Origin: Mycobacterium sp. 1554424.7
GTDB taxonomy: Bacteria; Actinomycetota; Actinomycetes; Mycobacteriales; Mycobacteriaceae
Direction: 5' to 3'
Assembly: GCF_001665295.1 (NCBI RefSeq)
Contig: NZ_LZSE01000025.1
Coordinates: forward strand, 57,088 to 121,087
DNA length: 64,000 nucleotides
The notes below the pieces were generated by a model. The model ran no database searches, was not told the DNA's origin, and saw only the letters and a list, made by a program, of their open reading frames with translations. Shown here in pieces: positions 10,273 to 19,900 of the stretch. Numbering within the stretch: the stretch's first letter is position 1; each line of letters opens with the position of its first letter. The translations under genes were made by a program, and so were the position numbers.

Positions 10273-10986
10273 CTACGCGGGGGTTTTTCCCGCGGTGTCG
10301 AGCACTTCCAGCGCCTTCCAGGTCGCCGCGGCGGCCTTCTGCTCGGCCTCCTTCTTGGAGCGGCCGACACCCGAGCCGTATTCGGTCTCCATCACGACGA
10401 CGACGGCGGTGAACTCCTTGTCGTGGTCGGGCCCGGTGGAGGTGACCACGTACGACGGCGCCCCCATGCCCCGCGCCGCGGTCAGCTCCTGCAGGCTGGT
10501 CTTCCAGTCCAGCCCGGCCCCCAGCGTCGGCGCGGCGTCCAGCAGCGCGCCGAACAGCCGCAGGATCACCTCGCGCGCGGTGTCGATCCCGTGCTGCAGG
10601 TAGATCGCGCCCAGCAGCGATTCCATGCCGTCGGCCAGGATGCTCGACTTGTCGGCCCCGCCGGTGTTCGCCTCGCCCCGGCCGAGAAACAGGTGCACGC
10701 CCAGACCCTGGTCGGACAGGTTCCGCGCGACGTCGGCCAGCGCCTGCGTGTTGACCACGCTGGCCCGCAGCTTGGCGAGGTCGCCCTCGGACCGGTCGGG
10801 ATGGCGGTGGTAGAGCTCGTCGGTGATGGTCAGGCCCAACACGGCATCGCCCAGGAACTCCAGGCGCTCGTTGGTGGGCAGCCCGCCGTGCTCGTAGGCA
10901 TAGCTGCGATGCGTCAAGGCCAGCGACAGCAGCTCGTCGGGCAGCTCGACCCCGAGCGCCTCGAGCAGGGCTTGCCGCGACGTCAC
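10273..10986 (-). CDS. rnc: Ribonuclease III
   Basis: A 237-residue double-strand-specific endoribonuclease for rRNA and mRNA processing. The signature [13 protein letters not shown] holds the metal-binding acidic residues. [12 protein letters not shown] supplies the second acidic pair, and a C-terminal dsRNA-binding domain starts near residue 160 ([10 protein letters not shown]) and ends in [14 protein letters not shown] chose the GTG at 10986 because it overlaps the stop of the DUF177 gene as GTGA; the reading frame is open further upstream but lacks family sequence. It is followed directly by mutM. Confidence 0.96.
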   Translation of the reverse strand: MTSRQALLEALGVELPDELLSLALTHRSYAYEHGGLPTNERLEFLGDAVLGLTITDELYHRHPDRSEGDLAKLRASVVNTQALADVARNLSDQGLGVHLFLGRGEANTGGADKSSILADGMESLLGAIYLQHGIDTAREVILRLFGALLDAAPTLGAGLDWKTSLQELTAARGMGAPSYVVTSTGPDHDKEFTAVVVVMETEYGSGVGRSKKEAEQKAAAATWKALEVLDTAGKTPA

Positions 10987-11561
10987 CGCTCGTCCCCCCG
11001 ATCGTCGGGTTCCAGCATGTCGGCCAGCTTGGACCACCGCGGGTCGATGCGGTCGTGATGGTGGCCGGGCTCGGCCGCGAGCGCGACACCGCATTCGGGG
11101 CACAACCCGGGGCAATCCGGCGTGCACACCGGGGCGAACGGCAGCTCCAGGCCGACGGCGTCGATGATGGGCTGCTGCAGGTCGATGGTGTCGTCGACGA
11201 TGTGGCCGACCTCATCCTCCTCGGTGGTCGCCTCGGTCGTGCTGTCCGGGTAGGCGAACAGTTCGGTCAGCCTGACCTCCACGTGCCCGGTGACGGGCGT
11301 CAGGCAGCGGGAGCATTCGCCGGCGGTGGGCGCGTCCACGGTTCCGGTCACCAGCACGCCTTCGGACACCGACTGCACCTGCAGGTCCAGTTCCAGCGGG
11401 GCGCCCGTCTCGATCGCGATCATGTCCAGCCCGATGCGCGACGAGCTGGGCACGGTCTCGCGCAGGGTGACCATCGCGCCAGGGCGTCGGCCCAGCCGGG
11501 TGATGTCGAACGTCAAAGGCGACGTCGAACGGCGCTGCGTGGTGCTGCTATGCCGCGTCAT
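10983..11561 (-). CDS. DUF177 (YceD family) protein
   Basis: A 192-residue cytosolic protein of the YceD/DUF177 family, linked in many bacteria to 23S rRNA accumulation and usually encoded next to rpmF. The family core ECSRCLTPV (about residues 83-91) is present, as is a second Cys cluster [13 protein letters not shown] (about 146-158) with zinc-site spacing. Here it precedes rnc with a 4-nt overlap, the mycobacterial arrangement (Rv2926c), rather than rpmF. The biochemical role is not established. Confidence 0.85.
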   Translation of the reverse strand: MTRHSSTTQRRSTSPLTFDITRLGRRPGAMVTLRETVPSSSRIGLDMIAIETGAPLELDLQVQSVSEGVLVTGTVDAPTAGECSRCLTPVTGHVEVRLTELFAYPDSTTEATTEEDEVGHIVDDTIDLQQPIIDAVGLELPFAPVCTPDCPGLCPECGVALAAEPGHHHDRIDPRWSKLADMLEPDDRGDER

Positions 11562-11654
11562 AGACGAAATCCTACGGCGCCGCGCGAGTAATGAAAGGGC
11601 GCGGCGAGCCGCTAGCCCGGATCGCGGCGACCCGCTGCACCCGGCTGGGACGTT

Positions 11655-11674
11655 GCTGCCGCGTCCGCGGCAGC
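11655..11674 (-). terminator. Hairpin after sepIVA
   Basis: GCTGCCGCG and CGCGGCAGC form a near-perfect 20-nt hairpin starting 4 nt past the sepIVA stop on the minus strand. No U-tract follows, which is common for mycobacterial terminators. The terminator role is inferred from position. Confidence 0.5.
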
Positions 11675-11678
11675 GCCG

Positions 11679-12422
11679 CTAGCGGGTGGCGTAGTCGTGC
11701 GTGCCGGCGGCCGTGCGCAGCTGGTGGCGACCGCGCCCCACCGACCGCAGCGTGCCGTTGAGGAACTCCTCGAACTCGGCGAGCTTGTTGTCGACGTAGA
11801 TGTCGCACTCGCCGCGGAGCCGGTCGGCCTCGGCGTGCGCGGTGTCGATGAGGCGGGTGGCCTCGGCGTTCGCCGCCTCCACCACGCTGTTCTGCGAGAC
11901 CAGGCGCTGCTGCTCCTTGATGCCCTCTTGCACGGCCTTCTCGTAGGAGATGTTGCCGTTCTCGATGAGCCGGTCGGCTTCGGCCTGGGCCCGGCTGACG
12001 CTGGCCTCGTACTCGCGTTTCGCCGCCGTGGCGATGCGAATCGACTCCTCCCGGGCCTCCCCGACCATCCGCTCGCTGTGCTGGCGGGCCTCGCTGACCA
12101 TCCGGTCGGCCTGCGCTTTCGCGTCGGACAGCAGCCGGTCGGCCTCGGCGCGGGCGTGGTTGAGCATCGACTCCGACTCGGTGGTCGCCGAGGAAACCAT
12201 GGATTCGGCGTGCGACTTGGCGTCTTGCAGCATCGAGTCGCGCGCGTCGAGCACGTCCTGGGCGTCGTCCAGTTCGCCGGGGATCGCATCCTTGATGTCG
12301 TCGATCAGCTCCAGCACGTCACCACGGGGCACGACGCAGCCGGCCGTCATGGGCACGCCACGCGCCTCTTCGACGATGGCGCCCAATTCGTCCAGCGCTT
12401 CAAAAACTCGGTACACGGCCAT
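11679..12422 (-). CDS. sepIVA: Septation protein SepIVA (DivIVA-domain coiled coil)
   Basis: A 247-residue DivIVA-like coiled-coil protein. The N-terminal MAVYRVFEALDELGAIVEEA segment is followed by a long coiled coil of Ala/Glu/Arg heptads with repeated ARAEADRL and AEAxRLI motifs (residues 70-215). It matches the mycobacterial cell-division factor SepIVA (Rv2927c, MSMEG_2416), which acts at the septum and in polar cell-wall metabolism. It is monocistronic, bounded by a hairpin downstream and a 337-bp divergent gap upstream. Confidence 0.9.
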   Translation of the reverse strand: MAVYRVFEALDELGAIVEEARGVPMTAGCVVPRGDVLELIDDIKDAIPGELDDAQDVLDARDSMLQDAKSHAESMVSSATTESESMLNHARAEADRLLSDAKAQADRMVSEARQHSERMVGEAREESIRIATAAKREYEASVSRAQAEADRLIENGNISYEKAVQEGIKEQQRLVSQNSVVEAANAEATRLIDTAHAEADRLRGECDIYVDNKLAEFEEFLNGTLRSVGRGRHQLRTAAGTHDYATR

Positions 12423-12759
12423 ACCCTCCTGGCTTCGTTGTTGTTACCAGTGTGCCTGTTGTTACCTCTGTGACAGTGGTGGCGACGCCGGTGTGTCGGG
12501 CATTTGCCCTCAGTGCCCGCTCGCTGTGAGTGAAATCCATAGAAAATGCCCGTTCACGCCGTTTCCGCGGGCAGGATCGCCGCGCGGGGTTGTTCCGTCC
12601 CTATTCTTTGCCGGCCCCCGCACCGATTTTGCAGCCATTCTAGGGATCGCGCCCGCCAGTGGACTAAAACGGACCCCTGCCCGCGTTGACAGATACCCCC
12701 TAGGGGTATAGACTCCCCGGGCAGCAGATCGCCGAATCGCAACCGAATCGGAGGCCTCG
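12423..12759. other. Divergent intergenic region sepIVA / Rv2963-like permease
   Basis: A 337-bp gap with no supported gene. The sepIVA side has a TTGTTACC direct repeat (12441-12448 and 12459-12466, 18 bp apart; GGTAACAA on the coding strand), which may be promoter or operator sequence. An inverted repeat CGGGCATTT (12497-12505) / AAATGCCCG (12544-12552) lies in the middle. The permease side has a clear promoter with an embedded palindrome, listed separately. Confidence 0.6.
12686..12714 (+). promoter_or_regulatory. Promoter with embedded RicR/CsoR-type copper operator
   Basis: TTGACA (12686-12691), a 17-nt spacer and TAGACT (12709-12714) form a near-ideal sigma-A promoter for the permease. 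ATACCCCCTAGGGGTAT (12693-12709), with perfect 7-bp arms around CTA, fills the spacer. The TACCC...GGGTA core matches CsoR-family operators, including RicR of M. tuberculosis, which is reported to control Rv2963. A repressor bound here would block RNA polymerase. The repressor itself is not in this window. Confidence 0.8.
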
Positions 12760-13941
12760 ATGAGAGCGCTGGCAGCGGTGGGTCACGCCCTGGGCTTGGC
12801 GGGGTCGATGACATGGGAAATCCTGTGGGCGCTGATCCTGGGCTTCGCCCTGTCGGCGGTCGTGCAGGCCGTGGTGCGCCGGTCGACGATCGTGAACCTG
12901 ATGGGTGACGACCGGCCGCGCACGCTGGCGGTGGCGGCCGGGCTGGGAGCCGCGTCGTCGTCGTGCTCGTACGCCGCGGTGGCGCTCGCCCGCGCATTGT
13001 TCCGCAAGGGTGCCAACTTCACCGCCGCGATGGCGTTCGAGATCGGTTCGACGAACCTCGTGGTCGAGCTGGGCATCATCCTGGCGCTGCTGATGGGTTG
13101 GCAGTTCACCGCCGCCGAATTCGTGGGCGGCCCGCTGATGATCGTGGCGCTCGCCGTCCTGTTCCGCCTGTTCGTGCGGTCCCGGCTCGTCGACGCGGCC
13201 CGCGAGCAGGCCGAGCGCGGAATCGCCGGCTCGATGGAAGGCCATGCCGCCATGGACATGTCCATCCAGAAGGAGGGCTCGTTCACCCAACGGCTCTTCT
13301 CGAGGGAAGGCTTCACCTCGGTCTCGCACGTGTTCGTGATGGAGTGGTTGGCGATCCTGCGCGACCTCGTCCTGGGCCTGCTGATCGCGGGTGCCATCGC
13401 GGCGTGGGTCCCCGAAAGTTTCTGGCGCATCTTCTTTTTGAGCGACCATCCCGGCTGGTCCGCGTTGTGGGGCCCGATCGTGGGACCGATCGTCGCGATC
13501 GTGTCGTTCGTGTGCTCGATCGGTAACGTTCCGCTGGCCGCGGTGCTGTGGAACGGGGGCATCAGCTTCGGCGGTGTCATCGCGTTCATCTACGCCGACC
13601 TGGTGATCCTGCCGATCCTGAACATCTACCGCAAGTACTACGGCACCAGGATGATGCTGACGCTGCTCGGCACCTTCTACGCCGCGATGGTCGCCGCCGG
13701 CTACCTGGTCGAATTGATCTTCGGCACAACAGGTCTCATTCCAACGCAGCGCAATGCCACGGTGATGGAGGCGTCGATCTCATGGAACTACACCACCTGG
13801 CTCAACATTGCCTTCCTGATCATCGCGGCGGTGCTGATCGCCCGGTTCGTCACGTCGGGCGGGCTGCCGATGGTGCGCATGATGGGTGGCTCCCCCGCGG
13901 CGGGGGATGGTCACCCCGAGCACAGCCATCACTGCGACTGA
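12760..13941 (+). CDS. UPF0718-type permease, Rv2963-like, probable copper-responsive gene
   Basis: A 393-residue membrane protein with about 8-10 hydrophobic segments, of the permease family (DUF318/ArsP-like). GGAGG lies at 12750-12754 before the ATG. The GLGAASSSCSYAAVALA segment (about residues 66-82) and SIGNVPLAAVLWNGG (about 254-268) are family signatures; Cys73 could bind a soft metal. The C-terminus HPEHSHHCD is a compact His/Cys metal-binding tail. M. tuberculosis Rv2963 is a RicR-regulon member, and the operator in this promoter agrees. The transported substrate is unproven. The stop overlaps the end of convergent pfaC by 13 bp. Confidence 0.85.
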   Translation: MRALAAVGHALGLAGSMTWEILWALILGFALSAVVQAVVRRSTIVNLMGDDRPRTLAVAAGLGAASSSCSYAAVALARALFRKGANFTAAMAFEIGSTNLVVELGIILALLMGWQFTAAEFVGGPLMIVALAVLFRLFVRSRLVDAAREQAERGIAGSMEGHAAMDMSIQKEGSFTQRLFSREGFTSVSHVFVMEWLAILRDLVLGLLIAGAIAAWVPESFWRIFFLSDHPGWSALWGPIVGPIVAIVSFVCSIGNVPLAAVLWNGGISFGGVIAFIYADLVILPILNIYRKYYGTRMMLTLLGTFYAAMVAAGYLVELIFGTTGLIPTQRNATVMEASISWNYTTWLNIAFLIIAAVLIARFVTSGGLPMVRMMGGSPAAGDGHPEHSHHCD

Positions 13942-16900
13942 GTGCGCTGACGCGGCATTGACCGGGTCGCCATCCATTCGTCAGCGCTGACGGTGCTTCG
14001 CCAATCCGCGGGAAGGGCGTCCAGCGCGTCTTCGATGCAATCCCATATCGACTCGAGCGGAGAGGCGCCGGGGGCGGCAGCGGCAATCCGGTCCTCCACA
14101 GCGTAATTCGGCTCGTGCGGCGCATCGCTGAACGGGGCGAGCGCGTTGACGGCGTCCATCACGCGGCGGCGGCGCTCGGCGTAGGGCCACGCGGCCAACT
14201 CGTCGGGCATGATCGGCCGGCCGAAGATATAGTCCTGCGCCGCATGCCGATACGGCACCTCGAGCTTGTGCTCGACCGGTTCCTCGGGCAGACCCCCGGC
14301 GAAGTACACCGGCACGATCGGCATGGACGCGTCGATCGCAAGGTCCAGCAGCGTCGAGGTCAGCCTCTCGACGCGCTGGCCCGAGCGGACATAGCGGGTT
14401 CCGTCGGCGTGCACCATGGTCGACACCCCGTGGGCGGCGACGTCGCGCTTGATCTCTTCGACCAGGCACAGGAACTGTTCGGGCTTTCGCTGGTCGAAGT
14501 ACCTGGTGGAGCCCGGCTTTCCGGTCGCCGTGGCGTCCGCCAGCCGCGTCAGGGCGCCGACCCAGCGGTGTTCATGCTTGGCGTGGGCGATCGTCACCAC
14601 CTTCGTGTCGGTCAACCACGACGCGATCGACGTGCCGAGAATCGACTCGACTTGCACCTGGTGGTTGCCCAGCAGCAGCACCGGGCGCCCCCGAACCGCC
14701 GCCATGGCGGCGGGGTCGGTGACCACGACGTGCCTGACGTAGCGGGACAGCAGGGCCCAGTGCAGCAGATCGGCGAACCCGCCCGGGCGCAGTCCGAGCC
14801 TGTCGGTCGACCAGCTCCGCACCGGTTGCCAGTCCGTCCGCAACAACGCGGTCGCCCGGCATGCGCCCGGTGTCCGCTCGACCTCGACCGAGATTCGCTC
14901 CAGCGGCAGCGCCGGACAGCCGACCCGCCCGTCGACGACCTGAACCTGCGACGGGTGGATCGCGCTGTGGGCGGCATCGGCGACGGCTTCCTTGGTCGCG
15001 ATGTCGACGAGAAGCGAATCCCCTTGGCTGTCGGTGCCGTACACCGCGCGCAGGGTTCCCTTGAACCAGTCCTGCGTCGCCGCGCGAGCGGAATCGAGCG
15101 TGACCACCCCGCGGCCCAACCGATCGCCCAGCGACATTCCGGGCACCGGGCGCCGCTCGGCCATGAACGCGCGCCGCGCGGCTCCGCCGACCTGGACGAG
15201 ATGCCCCTTGTCCAAAAGGAATTCGACGATGCGCAGGTAGGCCCAGGGCCTGCCCGCGACGCTGAGCCAGAGATCGACGATCGGCAGCCGGTCGTCCGCG
15301 TCGTCGAACCCGACGAACCGCGTCTGCACCTCGACCGTCCCTTCGACGGGGGCGTCGCTGTAGAAGCGCGCCCAGATCACGCGGCGCGGGAACCCCACCG
15401 TCGTGTCCGCGGCGTCCGCATGCGACGCGACATCCGAACTCTCCGTGGTCCATACGCTCATCGCGGTGTGCGGAACGATGTGGAACGCACCGTCGAGCAG
15501 GCCCGGGTGTTGCCGGCCCGCGGGGACCTGGCAGCGCTGGACGGCGAGGGTCCCCGACGAACCGTTGCGGCCGATCCGGGCGCCGTCCATCAGGGTTTGG
15601 AACGCGGGCCCGTGAAACACCGTGCCGTCGTACGGGCTGTCATAGGGCACTGCGTCCTGCAGCGGGGCGGGGGCCGCGGGTTCGCCCGCGTAGTGGTCCG
15701 CGATGAAGATCACGGCCTCCGCGTGTGTCTCCCAGCGCGACAACTCCGCGCGGGCTGCGTCTCGCCACACCTCCAGGCGACCGTCGAAGCGGCCCGGGTC
15801 GACGGGCTCGACCACAACCCGCAGCCGCGTCGGCGCGTCGACGACGACCCAGCGGACCAGACGCAGGTCGCTGATCTCGACCACCTTGGCCCCGCCCGTC
15901 GCCCGGTCGGCCGCCTGCACGAACAGGTCGAGCACGGACATCATTGGCAGCGAAGGGATCACGTACGTGGGGCAGTGATCGGCGACCCAGGCGTCGCGGG
16001 CGGGATCGATCGTCGCCTCCAGCGTGGTGGCCGGCGCCCCGGATGGCGCGGCCACGGCGGGTGTGAGGCGCATGCCCAGATTGGTTGCGCTGTAGATCCG
16101 TATCCCGTCGCACCACAGGGACGCGTCGGCCACCGCCAGGATGCCCGCGTCGTCGCGCTCGATGCGGGTGAGCTCGATCTCCGCCGTGATCTGTGTGTTT
16201 GTCGGCACGATCTGACCGCGATACCGCCACGTGATCGCGTGGTGCAGCGCGACCGGCTCGAAGCGCGCAGCGGGTCCTGCTTGTTCGCCGAAACCGAGGT
16301 CGAGCATCGCGAATTGGATGAGTTGCAGCAGCATCTCGATGCCCAGCGATCCCGGCTGCACCGGGTCGCGGTAGAAGTGCGCCTTGAAGTACCACTCGGC
16401 GGGGTTGATGTCCTTGACGGCGCGCCAGCGGCCCAGGCCGGCGGCGCCGGCGGTGGGCCAGCGGCCCGTGATCCGGTCGATCATCAACAGCATCGGGTCG
16501 GCGAGCCGGGCGCCCGGACCGAAGAATTCCGCCGGACGCGTCGCCAGGTCGACCACCGGGGCGTCACACGCCAGCTCCAACAGGGCACGCTGCTGCGCGC
16601 TGACCGGGAGACCCACCTGCTGCTGCAGCGCTTCGAGACGGAAGTAGCCGAACACCGTGTCGAACGTGTAGACGATGCCGTCGTCCGCGGAGATTTCGCC
16701 GTCGAAGGTCACGATGATGGTTCCGCCCGCCTGGGCGACGTTCTTCAGCACGGCCTTGATCCGCAACGTCCCGGTCGAGGGGGTGATCTCCCGGTGCTGT
16801 ATGCCGGTTCCATCGAGATTGCGGAAGAAGAGGTCCACATCGAAGTCCAGCGGGCAACCGGCGTAGGCGCCCAACCAGCCGCAGGGCTGCAGCGCGATCT

Positions 16901-19900
16901 CCATGAGGACCGCGTTGGGCATCGTCTGCTCGGCGTTCGAGCCCTTGTTCTCGGCGAAATACCAAGCGTCGCTGGGGACGTCGTACTCCGCGACGACGTG
17001 CGCGCCGGGTTTGGCGACGCCGAGTTCCCCGACGACTTCGGTGACCCGGGACATGAAGTGGTAGGGCGGGCCCGGCAGCCTGGCCACCCTGCGGTGGGTG
17101 TCGAACTTCTCATACAAGGGACCGAGCGCCAGTGAGGGCTTGGCGATGGCGCACGCGAGCATCGCGGCGTAGTCGAACTTGATTCCATGGCCTTCGGCGA
17201 CGGGCTTGGGCTCGACGTAGCCTTCCAGCTCTTTGACGCCGAGGTCCATCGGGCAGCCCGGTGAGAGCTTCAGCCCCATGCGGCGGCAGTGGAATGCCGG
17301 CAGCCCGTCGACCGTGCACAGCAGGTCGGCGAAAAGCGTCGGCTCGGGCCCGGCGATCACCTCGCGGACGAACACCTCGTAGACCAGCTCGCGCGATTGG
17401 GGTGTGACCTGGCCGCGGCACACCAACTTGTAGGTTTCGAAAGGCACCGGTTCGAAGCGCCAGCCGTCGCAGTCCAGGGTCATGCCGAGGGCGGTCATGT
17501 AGACGGCCATCGTCTGCATCGTCGCCTCGAACATGAGGGTGCCCGGCATGCAGGGGTCGTTCTTGAAATGACCGGCGAAATACCAGCTTTCGGGGGTGAC
17601 CCGCGCGACGGCGCGCAGATATCCCCGCCCCCACGGCCCGCCGGCCAAGTCGAGGCGGGTCACCTCGTCGACGAACAGCAAGTCGCCGGCCGGGATGCTC
17701 GGCGTGCGGGTGTGGCTGGCCCCCCGCTCGAACCCGGGGCCCAACGTGCGCCAGACGTCGCCCGCGGCCAGCGCCTCCAGGTCGGCGCGCCGCAACGACG
17801 TGCGCGACGTTTGCACCCGGGTCGCTTCCATTGGGCCGCTGACGGTCTCGTCCTCGGGGCGCCACAGGATCCCGCCCGACGCCGCCAGCTCCTCGTCGGA
17901 GAAGAATCCGGCCTGGCCGTTGCGCATCGACATCCGCTCGACGCCGCCGATCGTGCAGTCGTAGTGGAAGAAGAACATGCGGATGTCACCCTGGCGCGCG
18001 TGGCCGTCCACGTGGATGTCGAAGCGCAGCGTGTCTCCGATCTCGGGCAGGCCACCCAGGTAGGTGACCTCGCAGCCCAGCAGGCGATACACCCGCTCGC
18101 CTTTGTTGAGGAAGTCCGCGCCCATCCAGGAGATGAGCATGAGGTCCGCCTGCCCCGCCTCGATCATGATTCCGGCCGGCATCCGGCCCTGATGCAGCCA
18201 CCACGCGTCGGCGGTGACATCCGTTTCCGTCCATAGTGTTCCGGTCCCGTTCTTGCCCGGCTCGGCGTCTATGCCCAACATGCGATCCGCCAGCAGCAGC
18301 GGGGGCTCCGGCATCCGCACCTGCCGCGCGTAGCCGTCTTGCACGGCGAACGCCGGGCCGAAGACATCGGAAATCCGGCCCGAGGCGTGCACGCGCAGGC
18401 CGTCCTTGTCCAGCGTGAGGCCTACCGGGGTGCGCTTGACCGTGGGCTTGGGGACCTCCTTGCCGGCAGGCCGCCCAGGTTGGGTCGCGCGGTAGGCGCC
18501 CGCCCGAGGCAGATACCCGAAGCTATTGTCGGCCAACGGTTTTTGGCGAGCTTCACCGACCGACTGCGGCGGCGGCGCCTGCCCGAGCACTTCCGCGCCC
18601 AGGGGCACCCGTGCCAATGCGTCCGCGGCTCTGGGCAGGGCCGGCGGGACGGGCAGGCGTGTTGTCATGGGCCGCTCCAATTGAGGGGTGACTGGGCGAG
18701 TCGGGAGCCGAACATCGGGCAGGTGAGCCGGAAACCGCAACCGTGCGTGTTTGCCCGTGTGGGTCGGGGAGAACAACTCCCCGAGCGCGTCGGCGTCGCG
18801 ATGTTCGGGCGCCGTTGGCGCGAGCACGATTTGCTGCTCCTGGCCGCCGAGGGCCGCGAGCGCGACGACGACCGAGCGCTCTTCGGCGATCCATGGCGTG
18901 CCGTCGGGGCATACACCCAGGGCGCCGTAGAGCGCGCCCGCGGCAACGTGCAGCAGACCCGATGCGGCGTGGGCGTGGCCGAGCAGCGACGACAGGTTCA
19001 ACGCGCCCGGCGCGGTGCCCAGGTGAAGGCACTCACCGCGCGGTTTCTGGTCGGCGGGCAGGGTGGCGAGGACGGTGTCGCCCGCTCGGCGCGCGTCGTC
19101 GGCACGTTTGAGCACGATGACGACGGCGGCGTCGCCGGGTATCCGCTGGCCGGTTCCGAGCAGGGCCCGCGCCGCGGCTTCGTGCACGGGCTCGCAGCTG
19201 AGATCCACCGCACCGACGACTGCCGCGTCGATCTCGCCGTGCCGCAAGGCGCGGGCGGCCATCTCCAGAGCGGTGGTGCCCGAGAGTTCCTCCCTGGACA
19301 CCGTGAAACTTGGCCCCCGTAGGTCGAATTGCCGGTTCAGGCGGTTGGCGACGATGTTGGGCATGGCGCCGACGACACCCGCGGCCGTCCAGCCCGGCGC
19401 GACGCCGTCGCGCGCCGCCGCCAGCTCGGCGGGGTCATCGATCTCGTCGGCCAATCGCCATCGCAGCCCCAGCCGCGTGATCTCGGTGTCGCAGCCCATC
19501 CCGACGATGACGCTCGTCCGGTCCGCCGGCAGGCCGCTGATCGTCGTCTCGATGTTGACCGCCGCCCCGAGAAGGGCCAGCTGCTGCGGAAGTGTCTGTT
19601 CGAGATCCGCTGGGGGAAAGCGTGTTTGCGCGACGTCGAGGCGGACCTCGGTCATCCGGGCCCGCACGGTCCCGGCGGCATCGCGGCGGGGAATCGGTTC
19701 GGATTTCTTCAGATGGTCTGCGACCGAGACGGTTTCGTCATCACCCACCAGCAGGCTGATGCCCACGATCGCGACGTCATCGCCCGCGCGGGGGATAGTG
19801 ATGCTCGGCGGGGTGCGGTGGGCGTCGGCGGGCCGGACCCATTCCTCGAGCAGCAGGTGGGCGTTGTTACCGCCGAAACCGAAGTTGTTGATCGCGGCGC

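Noticed and set aside
14115-17135. A 1006-codon plus-strand open frame opposite pfaC
   Set aside because: Antisense shadow of a well-supported synthase; no recognisable motif or ribosome site.
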